Positions 7,010-17,028 of a DNA stretch of 43,267 nucleotides are shown here, one piece after another (position 1 is the first letter of the stretch; each line of letters begins with the position of its first letter). The stretch comes from DASREM01 sp035652095. GTDB taxonomy: Bacteria > Acidobacteriota > Terriglobia > Terriglobales > Acidobacteriaceae. Below the pieces are notes generated by a model that searched no databases, had not been told where the DNA came from, and saw only the letters and a program-made list of their open reading frames with translations. The translations under genes and the position numbers were made by a program. The stretch is taken from contig DASREM010000020.1 of NCBI GenBank assembly GCA_035652095.1, forward strand, positions 1 to 43,267. Direction: 5' to 3'.

Positions 7010-9334
7010 ATGGAAGTTCCTGAATTTCCAATCGAGAAAACGAATCGAGGTCCGACGGAACTAAGCGCGCGGGCAGATAACCGTCACGCCTTGCACAAAC
7101 ATGTGGATGCACTAGAGGCCGGAGGCTTTCCGCCGCAGCAGTACGACAGCCTCGTGGACTATTGGCATACACTGTTTCGCCACAGGTTCACCCTGCTGAG
7201 CTTTGCCCTAGCCAGCCTGTGCTTGTCGCTTTTGATTACCCTGGTGCAGACCCCCATCTACCGAGTCAGGACTTCCCTGGAGATCCAGGGCCCCAATTTC
7301 GGGGAATTAAGAAATGCCGACGGGAGCAGCTCCGCGGGGAACTACGCTTCACAAGAAAGCTACGTGGAAACGCAGGTCAAGCTGCTGCAAAGCGAATCGC
7401 TTATCGAGGACGTAATTGAAAAGATGAAGCTCTACAAAGCGCAACCTACGGGTACCTGGGGAGCGTTTGCATCGCGCGTCCATCGGATTTTCGCATGGTC
7501 CAGGACCGCACGTCTCCCGGAAAACGAACAAATGCTCCGGCAGGTACAGCGCAACCTGACGGTCCGATCGTCGGGCAATTCGCGTTTGCTCGAGATTTTG
7601 TACGAGTCACCAGACCCCAAGGGCGCGGCCGATTTCGCAAATACGCTGGTCAGTGAGTTCATCCAGCTAAACCAAGAGGAACGGTGGAAAGCGGCACAAG
7701 GCACAGCCGAGTGGCTGACGAACCATTTGAACCAGATGAAGACGCAGTTGGAAGCATCGGAGGCGCAACTCCAAAATTACGCGCAGACCGAAGGGCTGTC
7801 GTATACCTCCGCCTCGGACAAGGAAAGTCTGGCGGAAAACCGCCTCAAAGAAATACAGGATGAGCTCTCCAAGGCTCAGGCCGATCGTATAAACGCCGAA
7901 GCAAAGTACGAAGAAACGAAACGCAAATCCGCGGATTCCCTGCCGGAAATACAGGAAGATCCCACGATGCGCGAGTACTGCCAGGAACTGACCGAATTGC
8001 AGCGACAGTATGCGGAGCTGAGCACAGCCCTGACCCCTGCGCATCCCAAGGTGCAGCGCGTGCAAGCACAAATCAACGAGTTGCAATCCCAGATAAAGAA
8101 CGAACGTGCCAACGTCCTGGGGCGCGTCCGCAATGAATATGCGGCCGCAGTCCGCCGCGAAAAGCTTTTGAATGACGCTCGCGCCGATCAAGAGAAGGTG
8201 GTGGCCGACCAGTCCAGCAAAGCGATCCATTACGACACGCTAAAGCGCGATGTCGATTCGAACCGGCATCTCTATGAGGTGCTGCTACAGAGAGTCAAAG
8301 AAGCGAGCCTGGCAGCTGCCATGCGCGACAGCAATGTCATCGTCATTGACCGGGCTAAGCCTCCGCTTCTTCCTTACCGCCCAAGCTTGCTAATGAACTC
8401 CGCGATTGGGCTCTTCAGCGGCGTCCTCCTGGGCTTTGGATTTGTGCTGATGCGCGAACGATTTGACCGCAGGATCAACGCGCCGGGCGAAGCTCAAATC
8501 TACCTGGATTTGCCGGAACTCGGAGTTATACCACTGGACGAAGCGGCTGTGCATAACACTGATCCGCTGCGCTTGCGTCGTGCTATTCCTCCGCCGCTTC
8601 CAGGGACGGTCGAAACGCCGTCCACTCCTTATGGGCCGGAGCTTGCCACATGGAAGCGTAAGCCTTCGTTAATCGCCGAATGCGCCCGTACCACCCTGAC
8701 TTCTATTCTTTTGCCCAACCAGGACGGAGATTGCCCCCAAGTCGTCGTCCTCACAAGCCCATGCCTGGGGGACGGGAAGACAACTGTTGCCTGCAACCTC
8801 GGCATTGCGATGGCGGAAATCGGTCGAAAAGTGCTGCTGATCGACGGCGACCTGCGCCGCCCGCGGCTGCACAAAGTCTTTAGCGCGGGGAATAGCTTGG
8901 GACTGAGTGACGCACTGCGGTCGGATATCCCGCTGGACACGGTTCCCATCTCCCACATGGTGCGTGGGACTGAGGTCTTTGGACTCTCTTTGCTTCCCGG
9001 AGGCAGCTGCGGCATACCTCCCACAAATCTTTTTTATTCTCCACGCATGTCCCGCCTGTTGGCGCGCTTCCGGCGCGAATTTGACATGATCTTGATCGAT
9101 GCCCCGCCGATGATTCATCTTGCAGACGCGCGTGTGCTTGGGCGTCTTGCGGACGGCGTGATCCTGGTTGTCCGTGCCGGGCAAACCACCACGGAAAGCG
9201 CGCGCTTCGCCATCCAGCGCTTTGCCGAGGATGGAACGCGCGTGTTGGGAACCGTGCTGAACAGCTGGGATCCGAGGCGTTACGGCTACGGAAATTATGG
9301 TTCTTATAAGGATTACGCCGCACCCAAAAATTGA
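7010..9334 (+). CDS. Wzc-type chain-length regulator / tyrosine autokinase
   Basis: A 774-residue polysaccharide co-polymerase fused to a bacterial tyrosine kinase. The Wzz-like domain has TM1 at about residues 60-80, a long periplasmic coiled-coil region (roughly 300-450) and TM2 at about 460-482. The cytoplasmic kinase has Walker A SPCLGDGKTT (Lys590), Walker A' VLLIDGDLRRPR and Walker B MILIDAPP. The tail is a tyrosine cluster with five Tyr between 758 and 769, the usual autophosphorylation site controlling oligomer state and polymer length. I chose ATG 7010 over the longer frame because the extra upstream residues overlap the export gene and look like another frame of it. No cognate tyrosine phosphatase is visible in the window. 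Confidence 0.92.
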   Translation: MEVPEFPIEKTNRGPTELSARADNRHALHKHVDALEAGGFPPQQYDSLVDYWHTLFRHRFTLLSFALASLCLSLLITLVQTPIYRVRTSLEIQGPNFGELRNADGSSSAGNYASQESYVETQVKLLQSESLIEDVIEKMKLYKAQPTGTWGAFASRVHRIFAWSRTARLPENEQMLRQVQRNLTVRSSGNSRLLEILYESPDPKGAADFANTLVSEFIQLNQEERWKAAQGTAEWLTNHLNQMKTQLEASEAQLQNYAQTEGLSYTSASDKESLAENRLKEIQDELSKAQADRINAEAKYEETKRKSADSLPEIQEDPTMREYCQELTELQRQYAELSTALTPAHPKVQRVQAQINELQSQIKNERANVLGRVRNEYAAAVRREKLLNDARADQEKVVADQSSKAIHYDTLKRDVDSNRHLYEVLLQRVKEASLAAAMRDSNVIVIDRAKPPLLPYRPSLLMNSAIGLFSGVLLGFGFVLMRERFDRRINAPGEAQIYLDLPELGVIPLDEAAVHNTDPLRLRRAIPPPLPGTVETPSTPYGPELATWKRKPSLIAECARTTLTSILLPNQDGDCPQVVVLTSPCLGDGKTTVACNLGIAMAEIGRKVLLIDGDLRRPRLHKVFSAGNSLGLSDALRSDIPLDTVPISHMVRGTEVFGLSLLPGGSCGIPPTNLFYSPRMSRLLARFRREFDMILIDAPPMIHLADARVLGRLADGVILVVRAGQTTTESARFAIQRFAEDGTRVLGTVLNSWDPRRYGYGNYGSYKDYAAPKN

Positions 9335-9453
9335 AAGCACGAAGACGCTTACCATCCATCGAAACTACGGGTACCAGCCTTCGAAGATACAATCTCGCCC
9401 GACTCGGCGGGCTCATCGGTTTGCGTTCCGCGTCTCACTGAGCGCCATTCAAC

Positions 9454-10887
9454 ATGCTCTTTGACTCCCCCGCATTTTTCATTTTCCTGATCCCTGTTGT
9501 GCTGCTCTACTGGCGCTTGGATCGCCGCTCGCAGAATATTGTTCTATTGCTCGCGAGCTACTTCTTTTACGGCTGGTGGGACTGGCGTTTCGTTGCGCTC
9601 ATGATCGGCAGCACGACGATGGACTTCGTGATTGCGCAGAAAATAGCGCCGGGCTGCAACGAAGCGAATCGCAAGAAATGGTTCATCTTCTCCTTGGTGC
9701 TGAATTTCTCCATTCTGGGAACGTTCAAATATTTCAACTTCTTTGTGGGTTCCTTCGCCAGCGCGCTCGGCACACTCGGCATCCACAACATCCCACTCCC
9801 ACTGATCCGTATCCTTCTTCCGCCCGGAATTTCTTTTTACACGTTTCAGGAAGTTGCCTACATCGTGGATGTATATAAGGGCCGACTCGAACCCGTGAAA
9901 TCCTTTGTCGATTACGCCCTATTCGTCAGTCTGTTTGCGCACCTGATCGCCGGTCCGATTCAAAGGCCGGGACACTTGATTCCCCAGGTTTTGGACGATC
10001 GCGCATTCGAAGCGGATACATTTTTCGACGGCCTGATGCTGATTTTTTCGGGCCTCATTCGCAAATGTGTGGTGGCCGACAATTGCGCCCTGCTGGCCAA
10101 CGCAGCCTTCGGAGGGCAATTGGGCCAGCCAAACTTTTGGATTGTCCTGATCGGGACATATGCGTTTGCCTGGCAAGTCTACGGAGACTTCAGCGGTTAC
10201 AGCGATATCGCGCGGGGCAGTGCGCAATTAATGGGCTTTCATTTTATGGTGAATTTCCGGCAGCCCTTCCTGTCCTACCGGCTGCAAGATCTCTGGAGGC
10301 GCTGGCACATCAGCTTGAGTACTTGGCTGCGCGATTACTTGTACATTCCTCTGGGTGGCAGCCTTGGAGGCAAATGGCAAACCTGCAAAAACCTAATGAT
10401 CACCATGGTTCTGGCGGGGCTTTGGCATGGCGCCAACTGGACGTTCGTAATTTTTGGAGCCATCCATGGAGTCGTCTTGTCCCTTGAGCGCTTGTTCTGG
10501 CCACCTGCCAAGAAGGGCGACGAGGTAACTCGTCCCCGGCCTTTTAACAGGTTCTTGCTTCTCTGGGGACAGCGGATTTTAACCTTTAACATCTTTTGCT
10601 TGAGCTTGGCTTTTTTCCGCGCGACCTCCATCGAGTCAGCCGCGCAATTTCTCTCTGGATTGTCGAATTTCGCCTGGCGTAGCGAATACGCCACCGCGTT
10701 TTTCATGCTGTGCCTTTTCTCGGTTCCGTTGTTCATCGCGGACCTGGTGATGGAAGCTGCAAACACCGAATACCCCTTTGCGAAGACTTCCTATGCGTTT
10801 CGGACCGGCCTCGCGACCGCCGCCCTTGTTGTCCTGGCGCTTTTCTCAGGGAACACCTTCAATGCGTTTATCTATTTTCGGTTCTAA
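9454..10887 (+). CDS. MBOAT O-acyltransferase (AlgI/PatA-like)
   Basis: A 477-residue multi-pass membrane protein of the MBOAT family. Invariant segments are recognisable: FYTFQEVAYIVDVY near 128-141, RRWHISLSTWLRDYLYIPLGG with His285, and AGLWHGANWTFV with His325, the proposed catalytic histidine. Such proteins move an acetyl group from a cytoplasmic donor across the membrane for transfer to a polysaccharide. The next gene overlaps it by 26 nt and encodes an SGNH-type protein, reproducing the alginate AlgI-AlgJ/X and peptidoglycan PatA-PatB pairing. Its place between co-polymerase and flippase indicates that the polymer made here is O-acetylated (inferred). A 119 nt gap precedes it, with a weak GC stem but no clear promoter. 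Confidence 0.9.
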   Translation: MLFDSPAFFIFLIPVVLLYWRLDRRSQNIVLLLASYFFYGWWDWRFVALMIGSTTMDFVIAQKIAPGCNEANRKKWFIFSLVLNFSILGTFKYFNFFVGSFASALGTLGIHNIPLPLIRILLPPGISFYTFQEVAYIVDVYKGRLEPVKSFVDYALFVSLFAHLIAGPIQRPGHLIPQVLDDRAFEADTFFDGLMLIFSGLIRKCVVADNCALLANAAFGGQLGQPNFWIVLIGTYAFAWQVYGDFSGYSDIARGSAQLMGFHFMVNFRQPFLSYRLQDLWRRWHISLSTWLRDYLYIPLGGSLGGKWQTCKNLMITMVLAGLWHGANWTFVIFGAIHGVVLSLERLFWPPAKKGDEVTRPRPFNRFLLLWGQRILTFNIFCLSLAFFRATSIESAAQFLSGLSNFAWRSEYATAFFMLCLFSVPLFIADLVMEAANTEYPFAKTSYAFRTGLATAALVVLALFSGNTFNAFIYFRF

Positions 10888-11866
10888 ACACCCAGCCTGG
10901 ACCTACGCGGAGGCCCTGATCGGAATCTGCGCGATCGTAATTATTGGCCTGGAAATTTCCTCCGACTACTTGCTGAAGCACGATTCAGCCACCTACACGC
11001 GCATTTCTCGCCAATACAAGGAAGCCCTCAAAGCGCGTCCCGCTGCGCCGGGCGAGCCTCCCACTGTGATGATGGTCGGCAATTCGCTGCTGCTGCACGG
11101 AGTTAAAGTGGACCGCCTTCGGGAGTTGACTTCTTCCCAGATGCGCATCTATCCCATCTTTCTGGAGGCGACCGGTTATTACGACTGGCTGTATGGCTTG
11201 AGGCGGCTCTTCCGCGAGGGTGCGAGGCCCGATGTCGTCATCGTCGGTGTCGGCGTGAGCTATTTCCTAACCAACAGCGTGCGCCAGGATTACACGCCCA
11301 TGATGTTCTTCAACGCTCGAGACGCCCTGGCGGCGGCTTCCGACATGCACCTCGACCACACGGCGACAAGTAATCTCTTGCTGGCTCACTCAAGCATCTT
11401 CTGGGATACGCGCAGCGCCATACGCGAACAGATCCTCAACTATATCGTTCCGCATCTTCAGGATCTCTTTTCACTCATAAATCCGGTTCCCGCTGTTCCG
11501 GAACGCCGCGCGTTTGACGCGATTGCCATTCCTCGCTTGCAGAGGTTGCGTGAACTGTGCGAGGCGAACGGAGTCAAGCTCATTCTCCTCGTTCCTCCGA
11601 CGCTATCTTCAAAGAGTGCCGTCGATGAAATGGCAGAAGCTGCGCAAAGCGCCGGAGTAGATGTATCAGTGCCCATTGATCCGACTATGCTTTCGGCAGA
11701 GTTTTACCAGCCGGATGGCATGCACCTTAACTCGCAAGGTGCGGTGCTTTTCACGACCGCATTAGCCAAAGACCTTCTGGGACGGGTTGCAACCACGAAC
11801 AATGTGGCCTCTCGATTGCCGCCCCTTTCTTCCGATTCCGCGAACGACGCCGGACTCCGGCGGTAA
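10862..11866 (+). CDS. SGNH-type O-acetyltransferase partner
   Basis: A 334-residue protein with one N-terminal membrane anchor (residues ~17-33) and an extracytoplasmic SGNH/GDSL-like domain. Block I is MMVGNSLLLHG with Ser75 as likely nucleophile; the C-terminal block is PDGMHLNSQG with Asp285 and His288, the DxxH pair of the triad. This is how AlgJ/AlgX, PatB and DltD-like proteins, partners of MBOAT proteins, are built. ATG 10862 is chosen because it sits in the end of the MBOAT gene (26 nt overlap) and gives a short basic leader before the anchor; a longer frame from 10778 lies wholly inside the MBOAT gene. Acetylation specificity cannot be read from sequence. Confidence 0.82.
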   Translation: MRLSIFGSKHPAWTYAEALIGICAIVIIGLEISSDYLLKHDSATYTRISRQYKEALKARPAAPGEPPTVMMVGNSLLLHGVKVDRLRELTSSQMRIYPIFLEATGYYDWLYGLRRLFREGARPDVVIVGVGVSYFLTNSVRQDYTPMMFFNARDALAAASDMHLDHTATSNLLLAHSSIFWDTRSAIREQILNYIVPHLQDLFSLINPVPAVPERRAFDAIAIPRLQRLRELCEANGVKLILLVPPTLSSKSAVDEMAEAAQSAGVDVSVPIDPTMLSAEFYQPDGMHLNSQGAVLFTTALAKDLLGRVATTNNVASRLPPLSSDSANDAGLRR

Positions 11867-11903
11867 ACGCCCAGGCTCCATGACTGCTTTAGATTGCTAA
11901 ACC

Positions 11904-13229
11904 ATGAATGCAGAAGCTTCAAGCGTGCTTGCCGCGCAGGAAGGGAAGCGCCCTTCGTTGTTCGCGGACTTCAGTTGGATGCTCGCGGGGAATGCCGTCT
12001 ATGCCGGCGGCCAGTTCGCGACGCTGATGCTGTTGGCCAAGCTGCTTCGGCCCGAAATGGTGGGTCAATATGCCTTGGGCCTAGCGGTCGTGTATCCGGT
12101 CATGATGTTCGCCAACCTTCAACTGCGAGCCGTCATAACTTCGGATCTACGAGAGCAAACCCCTTTCGGTTATTACCTAGGCCTGCGCTTGCTTACGACG
12201 TCCCTGGGACTTGCGGCAGTGCTCCTCCTTACGCAACTTCTGAGGTACGGCCGGGAATTGACAACGGTGGTTCTGATGGTCGGATTGGCATACAGCATCG
12301 AAACCATCAGCGATGTGTATTACGCGCGGCTGCAACTGCACGACAGAATGGCGGAGATTTCCAAATCCATGATTGCCAGGGCCTCGCTTTCCGTGCTCGC
12401 GCTCTCTGTTGCAACCTACATCACCCGGAGTCTTCTATGGGGAATCACGGGAATTGTGATTGCACGGGTAACAATTCTCCTTGGCTACGATATCTGCAGG
12501 CGTACCCATGGTCTGCGCACGCCGGCTTGCTGGCTCTCTCGAGGCCAAGAGCTGACACCGCGGTTTAACCTGACAGTGCAGCGCAAGTTAGTATGGTTAA
12601 GCCTCCCTTTGGGAATTGTTGTGCTCCTGGGTTGTTTGAACGCCAGTATTCCTAACTTTCTTATCAAACATGCCCTCGGAGATCGCGATGTCGGCATATT
12701 TGCCGTACTCGGATTCCTGGTTTCCGTCGGCAATATGGCTGTGGTGTCGCTTGGCCAATCGGCTTTCACGCGATTAGCGGCATCGTATGCCAACGCCGAT
12801 TTTGCTGCCTTCGCGCTGCTCATCGGCAGACTCCTCGCTTTTGGCGCAGCGATAGGAGCAGGCGGAATGCTGATCTCAGAACTGGCGGGGCGAGAGATCC
12901 TCACCCTCCTGTTCCGTCCCGAATACGCGCAAAGAGCCGATCTTCTAACCTGGATCATGGCAGCCGGAGGCGTGTTGTTCATGGCGCAGTTTTTGGGATT
13001 CGGGATGACCGCGGCAAAATTCTACCACTCCCAGGTTGTTGTGAATGTTCTCGCGAATCTGATTCTCTTTTTGGCCTGCTACTCGTTAATAGGCCGGCGA
13101 GGCCTCCTTGGCGCGATCCTCGCCATGCTGATTGCTGCGACAGTGCAACTTGCAGGGAGCATCGTGATTCTGGTCCGAGGCATGAGAATGCATGCCCATC
13201 TGATTGGCAACGGGATTGAAAGAGCATGA
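11904..13229 (+). CDS. Lipid-linked oligosaccharide flippase (Wzx-like)
   Basis: A 441-residue polytopic protein with about 12-14 hydrophobic helices and an N-terminal pattern (FSWMLAGNAVYAGGQFATLM...RPEMVGQYALGLA) characteristic of polysaccharide biosynthesis flippases of the MOP superfamily. It would turn the undecaprenyl-linked repeat unit to the periplasmic face for polymerisation. The stop codon overlaps the start of the polymerase gene in an ATGA, so translation of the two is probably coupled. Flippases of this group diverge strongly in sequence, so the call rests on topology, the N-terminal pattern and context. Confidence 0.85.
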   Translation: MNAEASSVLAAQEGKRPSLFADFSWMLAGNAVYAGGQFATLMLLAKLLRPEMVGQYALGLAVVYPVMMFANLQLRAVITSDLREQTPFGYYLGLRLLTTSLGLAAVLLLTQLLRYGRELTTVVLMVGLAYSIETISDVYYARLQLHDRMAEISKSMIARASLSVLALSVATYITRSLLWGITGIVIARVTILLGYDICRRTHGLRTPACWLSRGQELTPRFNLTVQRKLVWLSLPLGIVVLLGCLNASIPNFLIKHALGDRDVGIFAVLGFLVSVGNMAVVSLGQSAFTRLAASYANADFAAFALLIGRLLAFGAAIGAGGMLISELAGREILTLLFRPEYAQRADLLTWIMAAGGVLFMAQFLGFGMTAAKFYHSQVVVNVLANLILFLACYSLIGRRGLLGAILAMLIAATVQLAGSIVILVRGMRMHAHLIGNGIERA

Positions 13230-14572
13230 ATGTTTGTGTTCAAGCGCCTCCCCGCCCGCAGGATCCATCTTCCTCTAGTCGCGATAGGGTTGCGGCGCGC
13301 CCCTGCGCCGGGGCAGAACAGCTTTCCCGTCTTGGCCAGTTAGCGTTCGCGTCTCTCTGGCTCCTTGCATTCGCTATTCCCTGGGAAGACGCCATCACGA
13401 TTCCCGGCTTTGGGACGAGCGCGCGCTTGATCGGCGTTGTGACCGTAGTTCTTGGGCTTTTGGCAATCATTGAAAAAGGGACGATCAAACGGCCCGCGCC
13501 AGGGCACATTATGATGACACTGTTCGTGATTTCGGCGGCAGGAAGTTACCTCTGGAGTCTCTATCCAGAGGGAACCTGGGCGGAGACTCTTACCTACATT
13601 CAGCTTCTTGTGATGGTCTGGCTGATTTGGGAGCTTTCCCCTCGAGCCCAGGAACAGATACAGCTACTGCAAGCATACGTCTTGGGAACCTTCGTTTCCG
13701 GAATAGACACGGTATACAACTATTTTCAACACGTCGAATCGGACTATCAGCGATACGCCGGCGCGGGGCTAAATGCCAACGACTTGGGCTTGATGATTGC
13801 CTTGAGCATGCCTGTTTCCTACTACCTGCTCATTCACAGCAAGGGCCCGGTTGTCTGGATCTACAGATTACAGCTTATCTTGGCAGGGACCACGGTTTTG
13901 CTGACCGCGTCCAGAGGGGCTACGTTGGCTAGCGCTGTCGCTCTGGCAATTGTGCCCCTCTCTCAGGCGCGCCTCACAGGGCGGCAGAGAGTTGCCATTA
14001 TCCTGACAGGCTTATTGCTGGTTAGCAGCGTTCTCGCCTTAGTCCCGTCAACATCCTGGGAGCGGCTATCCACGACGCCCAACGCGCTGGAACACAGCAC
14101 GCTCACGGGGCGTACGGTCATCTGGAAAGCCGGTTGGGAGATTTTTCGCCAGCATCCCTATCTTGGCATAGGGTCGAATGCCTTCCGAGTCGTGGTGAGC
14201 CGCGTTTTGGAAGAACCTATTCGGCTGGATGATCCAGACTCGCCGGCGCCCCCGGCACACAACACGTTTTTGTCAGTTCTTGTCGAACAAGGGATGATTG
14301 GGTTTGCAATCTTTAGCGCGCTGCTTGTCGTTATGTGTCTCTCCCTCAGGACAATGCCTCCACTGACGCAAAAACTGTGGATCGTCATTCTGGCAGTGTG
14401 GCTGGTTGGTGTGTCAAGCCTAACCTGGGAAATGCGGAAACCGACCTGGTTCTTTTTCGGCTTGTTGATCGCGCAGGACAGCGTGGTCTGGAAGGGCTAT
14501 GCGCCGCGGTTTCGACCGGCAGCCGCTCTTGCCGGGCATAAAACAACGATTCCGCATATGTCCTGGTCCTAA
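13226..14572 (+). CDS. O-antigen ligase/polymerase-like protein (Wzy-like)
   Basis: A 448-residue membrane protein with about 11-12 hydrophobic segments and the Wzy_C/O-antigen ligase signature. The long periplasmic loop carries LTGRTVIWKAGWEIFRQHPYLG IGSN (residues ~291-315), followed by PAPPAHNTFLSVLVEQG; the Arg and His in these segments are those usually conserved in the family. It would polymerise flipped repeat units. It overlaps the flippase stop by 4 nt. Ligase and polymerase are hard to tell apart by sequence; the presence of flippase, co-polymerase and export channel favours polymerase. Confidence 0.85.
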   Translation: MNVCVQAPPRPQDPSSSSRDRVAARPCAGAEQLSRLGQLAFASLWLLAFAIPWEDAITIPGFGTSARLIGVVTVVLGLLAIIEKGTIKRPAPGHIMMTLFVISAAGSYLWSLYPEGTWAETLTYIQLLVMVWLIWELSPRAQEQIQLLQAYVLGTFVSGIDTVYNYFQHVESDYQRYAGAGLNANDLGLMIALSMPVSYYLLIHSKGPVVWIYRLQLILAGTTVLLTASRGATLASAVALAIVPLSQARLTGRQRVAIILTGLLLVSSVLALVPSTSWERLSTTPNALEHSTLTGRTVIWKAGWEIFRQHPYLGIGSNAFRVVVSRVLEEPIRLDDPDSPAPPAHNTFLSVLVEQGMIGFAIFSALLVVMCLSLRTMPPLTQKLWIVILAVWLVGVSSLTWEMRKPTWFFFGLLIAQDSVVWKGYAPRFRPAAALAGHKTTIPHMSWS

Positions 14573-14629
14573 GAGCCATTCCTCCAACTCGCCGTTACTT
14601 TGGATTCGGCAATTCGGCAAACCAAAACC

Positions 14630-15805
14630 ATGAAGAAAATCAAAATAGTGCACATCGTTCCGATGCTTGGCCCTGGTGGTGCGGAGCGCGTCGCTGTCGA
14701 TCTCGTCAGCGGATTGAACCGTCAGCGCTTCGAGCTGGCGCTGATCTCGATTTGGCGGCGAATTGGCTGCGAGCTGGAACAGGTGCTGGACAACTGCAAC
14801 GTGCGAGTTGAGTACCTGGGAAAGGGATGGGGGTTTGATGGCCGGACGTACCATAGATTGCATCGCGTCTTGCGAGAATATCGCCCTGATATTGTCCATA
14901 CTCATCTCCACGTACTTCGCTACGCCTTGCCATCCCTGCTGCTTCTCAAGCATGTGTCCTCGCTGCACACGGTCCACAATCTGGCAGAACGCGAGATCGA
15001 ACCTCGAGCACGGTGCATTCAGCGCTACGCGCTCAGCCACGGAATAGTTCCTGTAGCCGTTTCGGAAGAAGTGGCGCGCAGCCTGAAGCAGCTCTATGGG
15101 ATACAACAGTGCCGTGTTATTCCGAACGGCATTCCAACGGATGAATATTCTCGCTCGCAAATCACGAGGAGCGAGTGGCGCGCAAAGGAGGGCTTCCGGG
15201 ACGACCAGATTCTTTTTGTCTGTGTCGCGCGTTTTGCTGCGCAGAAAAATCATGCGCTGTTGCTTAAAGCTTTCGCGCAAGGCCCTGCCTCCGATCCAAA
15301 TGCCCATCTGGTTCTGGTTGGGGAAGGTGATTTGCGGGAACAGTTGGAGGAACAAGCTAAGGATCTCGGGTTGCTAGGCAAGGTCCACTTCCTCGGGCTG
15401 CGGTCGGATATCCCGGACGTCTTAAATGCGATGGATATCTTCGTGTTGAGCTCGGATTGGGAAGGCAACCCACTCTCGGTGATGGAGGCGATGGCTTCCG
15501 GCCTGCCAGTCGTAAGCACGGCGGTAGGCGGGGTCCCGGATCTTTTGGCGAACGGCAAGGAAGGTTTTCTTCAGCCCCCAGGAGACGTACAGGGGCTCGC
15601 CAAGTCAATGGCGTTCCTTTTGAACAGCGCGGAAGCCAGGCAATCGATGGGAGCGGCGGCAGCGCGGCGCACAAAAGAAAACTTTGACGTGTCGAGAATG
15701 GTTCAGTCGTACGAGCGGTTGTACGAAGACTTGATGGATCATTCGCGCGGCTTCAAAGCAGGAAGTGCGCTTTGCGGGCTAAGCATGTCCCTACGAGAAG
15801 TGTGA
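14630..15805 (+). CDS. Glycosyltransferase family 4 (first of three)
   Basis: A 391-residue GT-B glycosyltransferase. The N-terminal acceptor domain opens with IVHIVPMLGPGGAERVAVDL, a glycine-rich loop common in GT4 enzymes. The C-terminal nucleotide-sugar domain carries FVCVARFAAQKNHALLL and the EX7E region SDWEGNPLSVMEAMASG. It would add one sugar to the lipid-linked intermediate on the cytoplasmic face. ATG 14630 begins right at the first beta strand; the alternative TTG at 14600 adds ten unconserved residues. The next gene starts 8 nt after the stop. Donor and linkage cannot be deduced. Confidence 0.88.
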   Translation: MKKIKIVHIVPMLGPGGAERVAVDLVSGLNRQRFELALISIWRRIGCELEQVLDNCNVRVEYLGKGWGFDGRTYHRLHRVLREYRPDIVHTHLHVLRYALPSLLLLKHVSSLHTVHNLAEREIEPRARCIQRYALSHGIVPVAVSEEVARSLKQLYGIQQCRVIPNGIPTDEYSRSQITRSEWRAKEGFRDDQILFVCVARFAAQKNHALLLKAFAQGPASDPNAHLVLVGEGDLREQLEEQAKDLGLLGKVHFLGLRSDIPDVLNAMDIFVLSSDWEGNPLSVMEAMASGLPVVSTAVGGVPDLLANGKEGFLQPPGDVQGLAKSMAFLLNSAEARQSMGAAAARRTKENFDVSRMVQSYERLYEDLMDHSRGFKAGSALCGLSMSLREV

Positions 15806-15813
15806 AGCCCAAT

Positions 15814-17001
15814 ATGATCAAGATCATGCATGTCATCACGACGCTCGGCCCAGCCGGTGCTGAAACCATGCTGTGCCGAATGGCTTCGAGTATGGACACG
15901 TCACGGTTCGAGAATGAAATTGTTTCGCTCACTGGCATCCTGGATCTGGCAGAGAAAATGAAGGGCGCAGGCGTGCAGGTACGGTCGCTGCGAATGAAAA
16001 AGAGCGTACCTAATCCTCTGCTCGTGATGAGGCTTGCGCGATGGATTCGCGCGTCAAGGCCGGACGTGATTCACACCTGGATGTACCATGCAAACCTGGT
16101 CGGCGCATTGGCCGCGCGCCTGGCTGGCGATGTACCCGTGGTCTGGGCCATCCACCATAACTCGATGGATCCGCGCGTGGACAAACGCCGCACCCTGCTC
16201 GTCAATCGCGCTTGTGCCCTTCTATCGTGGAAGTTTCCTGCCCGGATTGTGTTTTGTTCCGAAGCGTCGCTCGATCTCCACAAGAAACTTGGCTATGCAC
16301 CTCACAAGCTGCAGGTGATCCCCAACGGTTTCGATCTGGAACAAGTCAAACCAGACGCCTCAGCACGAGCGTCGCTGCGTGAGGAACTTGGGATTCCGGC
16401 AAACGCGCTTGTCATTGGAATGGCAGCTCGCTTCCATCCACACAAGGACCATCGCAATTTCATTCAAGCTGCCGGCAAGATAACCAAACAAATGCCGGGA
16501 ATTCATTTTGTTCTTTGTGGCCTGAACGTCACACCGGAAAACTCCCAGTTGGCGGCATGGATTGATGCGGCTGGCCTGAGCGCAAACTGCCATCTCCTGG
16601 GGCCGCGGGAGGATATGCCCCGTCTTTTGGCGGGTATCGACATTGCGACAACCGCTTCCCGCAGCGAAGCCTTTCCCGTTGTCATTGGCGAAGCCATGGC
16701 CTGCGGAACTCCTTGTGTGGTGACCGACGTGGGAGACTCCGCGATGATCGTCGAACGGACTGGAATTGTCGTGCCGCCTGAGAACCCAGACGCGTTAGCG
16801 CAAGGATGGTGGAAACTCATCGAAGCCGGACCCGAAGCGCGGCGTGGTCTGGGCATGACTGCTAGGAAGCGCGTGCAGGAGAATTTCGCGTTGCCGGCGA
16901 TTGTGGAACGCTATCAGGCAATTTATACAGAGCGGCTGCAGGCACGCCACAAGCAATACCTGTTTCCCGCTTGTCGCAATGTACCTCACGAACGTCCATA
17001 A
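15814..17001 (+). CDS. Glycosyltransferase family 4 (second of three)
   Basis: About 395 residues. The N-terminus (IMHVITTLGPAGAETML) is closely similar to that of the preceding transferase, suggesting the two arose from related genes. The donor-binding half has IGMAARFHPHKDHRNFIQAA and an EX7E motif in SRSEAFPVVIGEAMACG. I place the start at ATG 15814, immediately before the first strand; an earlier TTG at 15772 would overlap the previous gene by 34 nt and add a tail without family similarity. Predicted soluble or membrane-associated cytoplasmic enzyme, substrate unknown. Confidence 0.87.
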   Translation: MIKIMHVITTLGPAGAETMLCRMASSMDTSRFENEIVSLTGILDLAEKMKGAGVQVRSLRMKKSVPNPLLVMRLARWIRASRPDVIHTWMYHANLVGALAARLAGDVPVVWAIHHNSMDPRVDKRRTLLVNRACALLSWKFPARIVFCSEASLDLHKKLGYAPHKLQVIPNGFDLEQVKPDASARASLREELGIPANALVIGMAARFHPHKDHRNFIQAAGKITKQMPGIHFVLCGLNVTPENSQLAAWIDAAGLSANCHLLGPREDMPRLLAGIDIATTASRSEAFPVVIGEAMACGTPCVVTDVGDSAMIVERTGIVVPPENPDALAQGWWKLIEAGPEARRGLGMTARKRVQENFALPAIVERYQAIYTERLQARHKQYLFPACRNVPHERP

Positions 17002-17028
17002 CGTATTCAATTCCAGCAAAAGGGCGCT

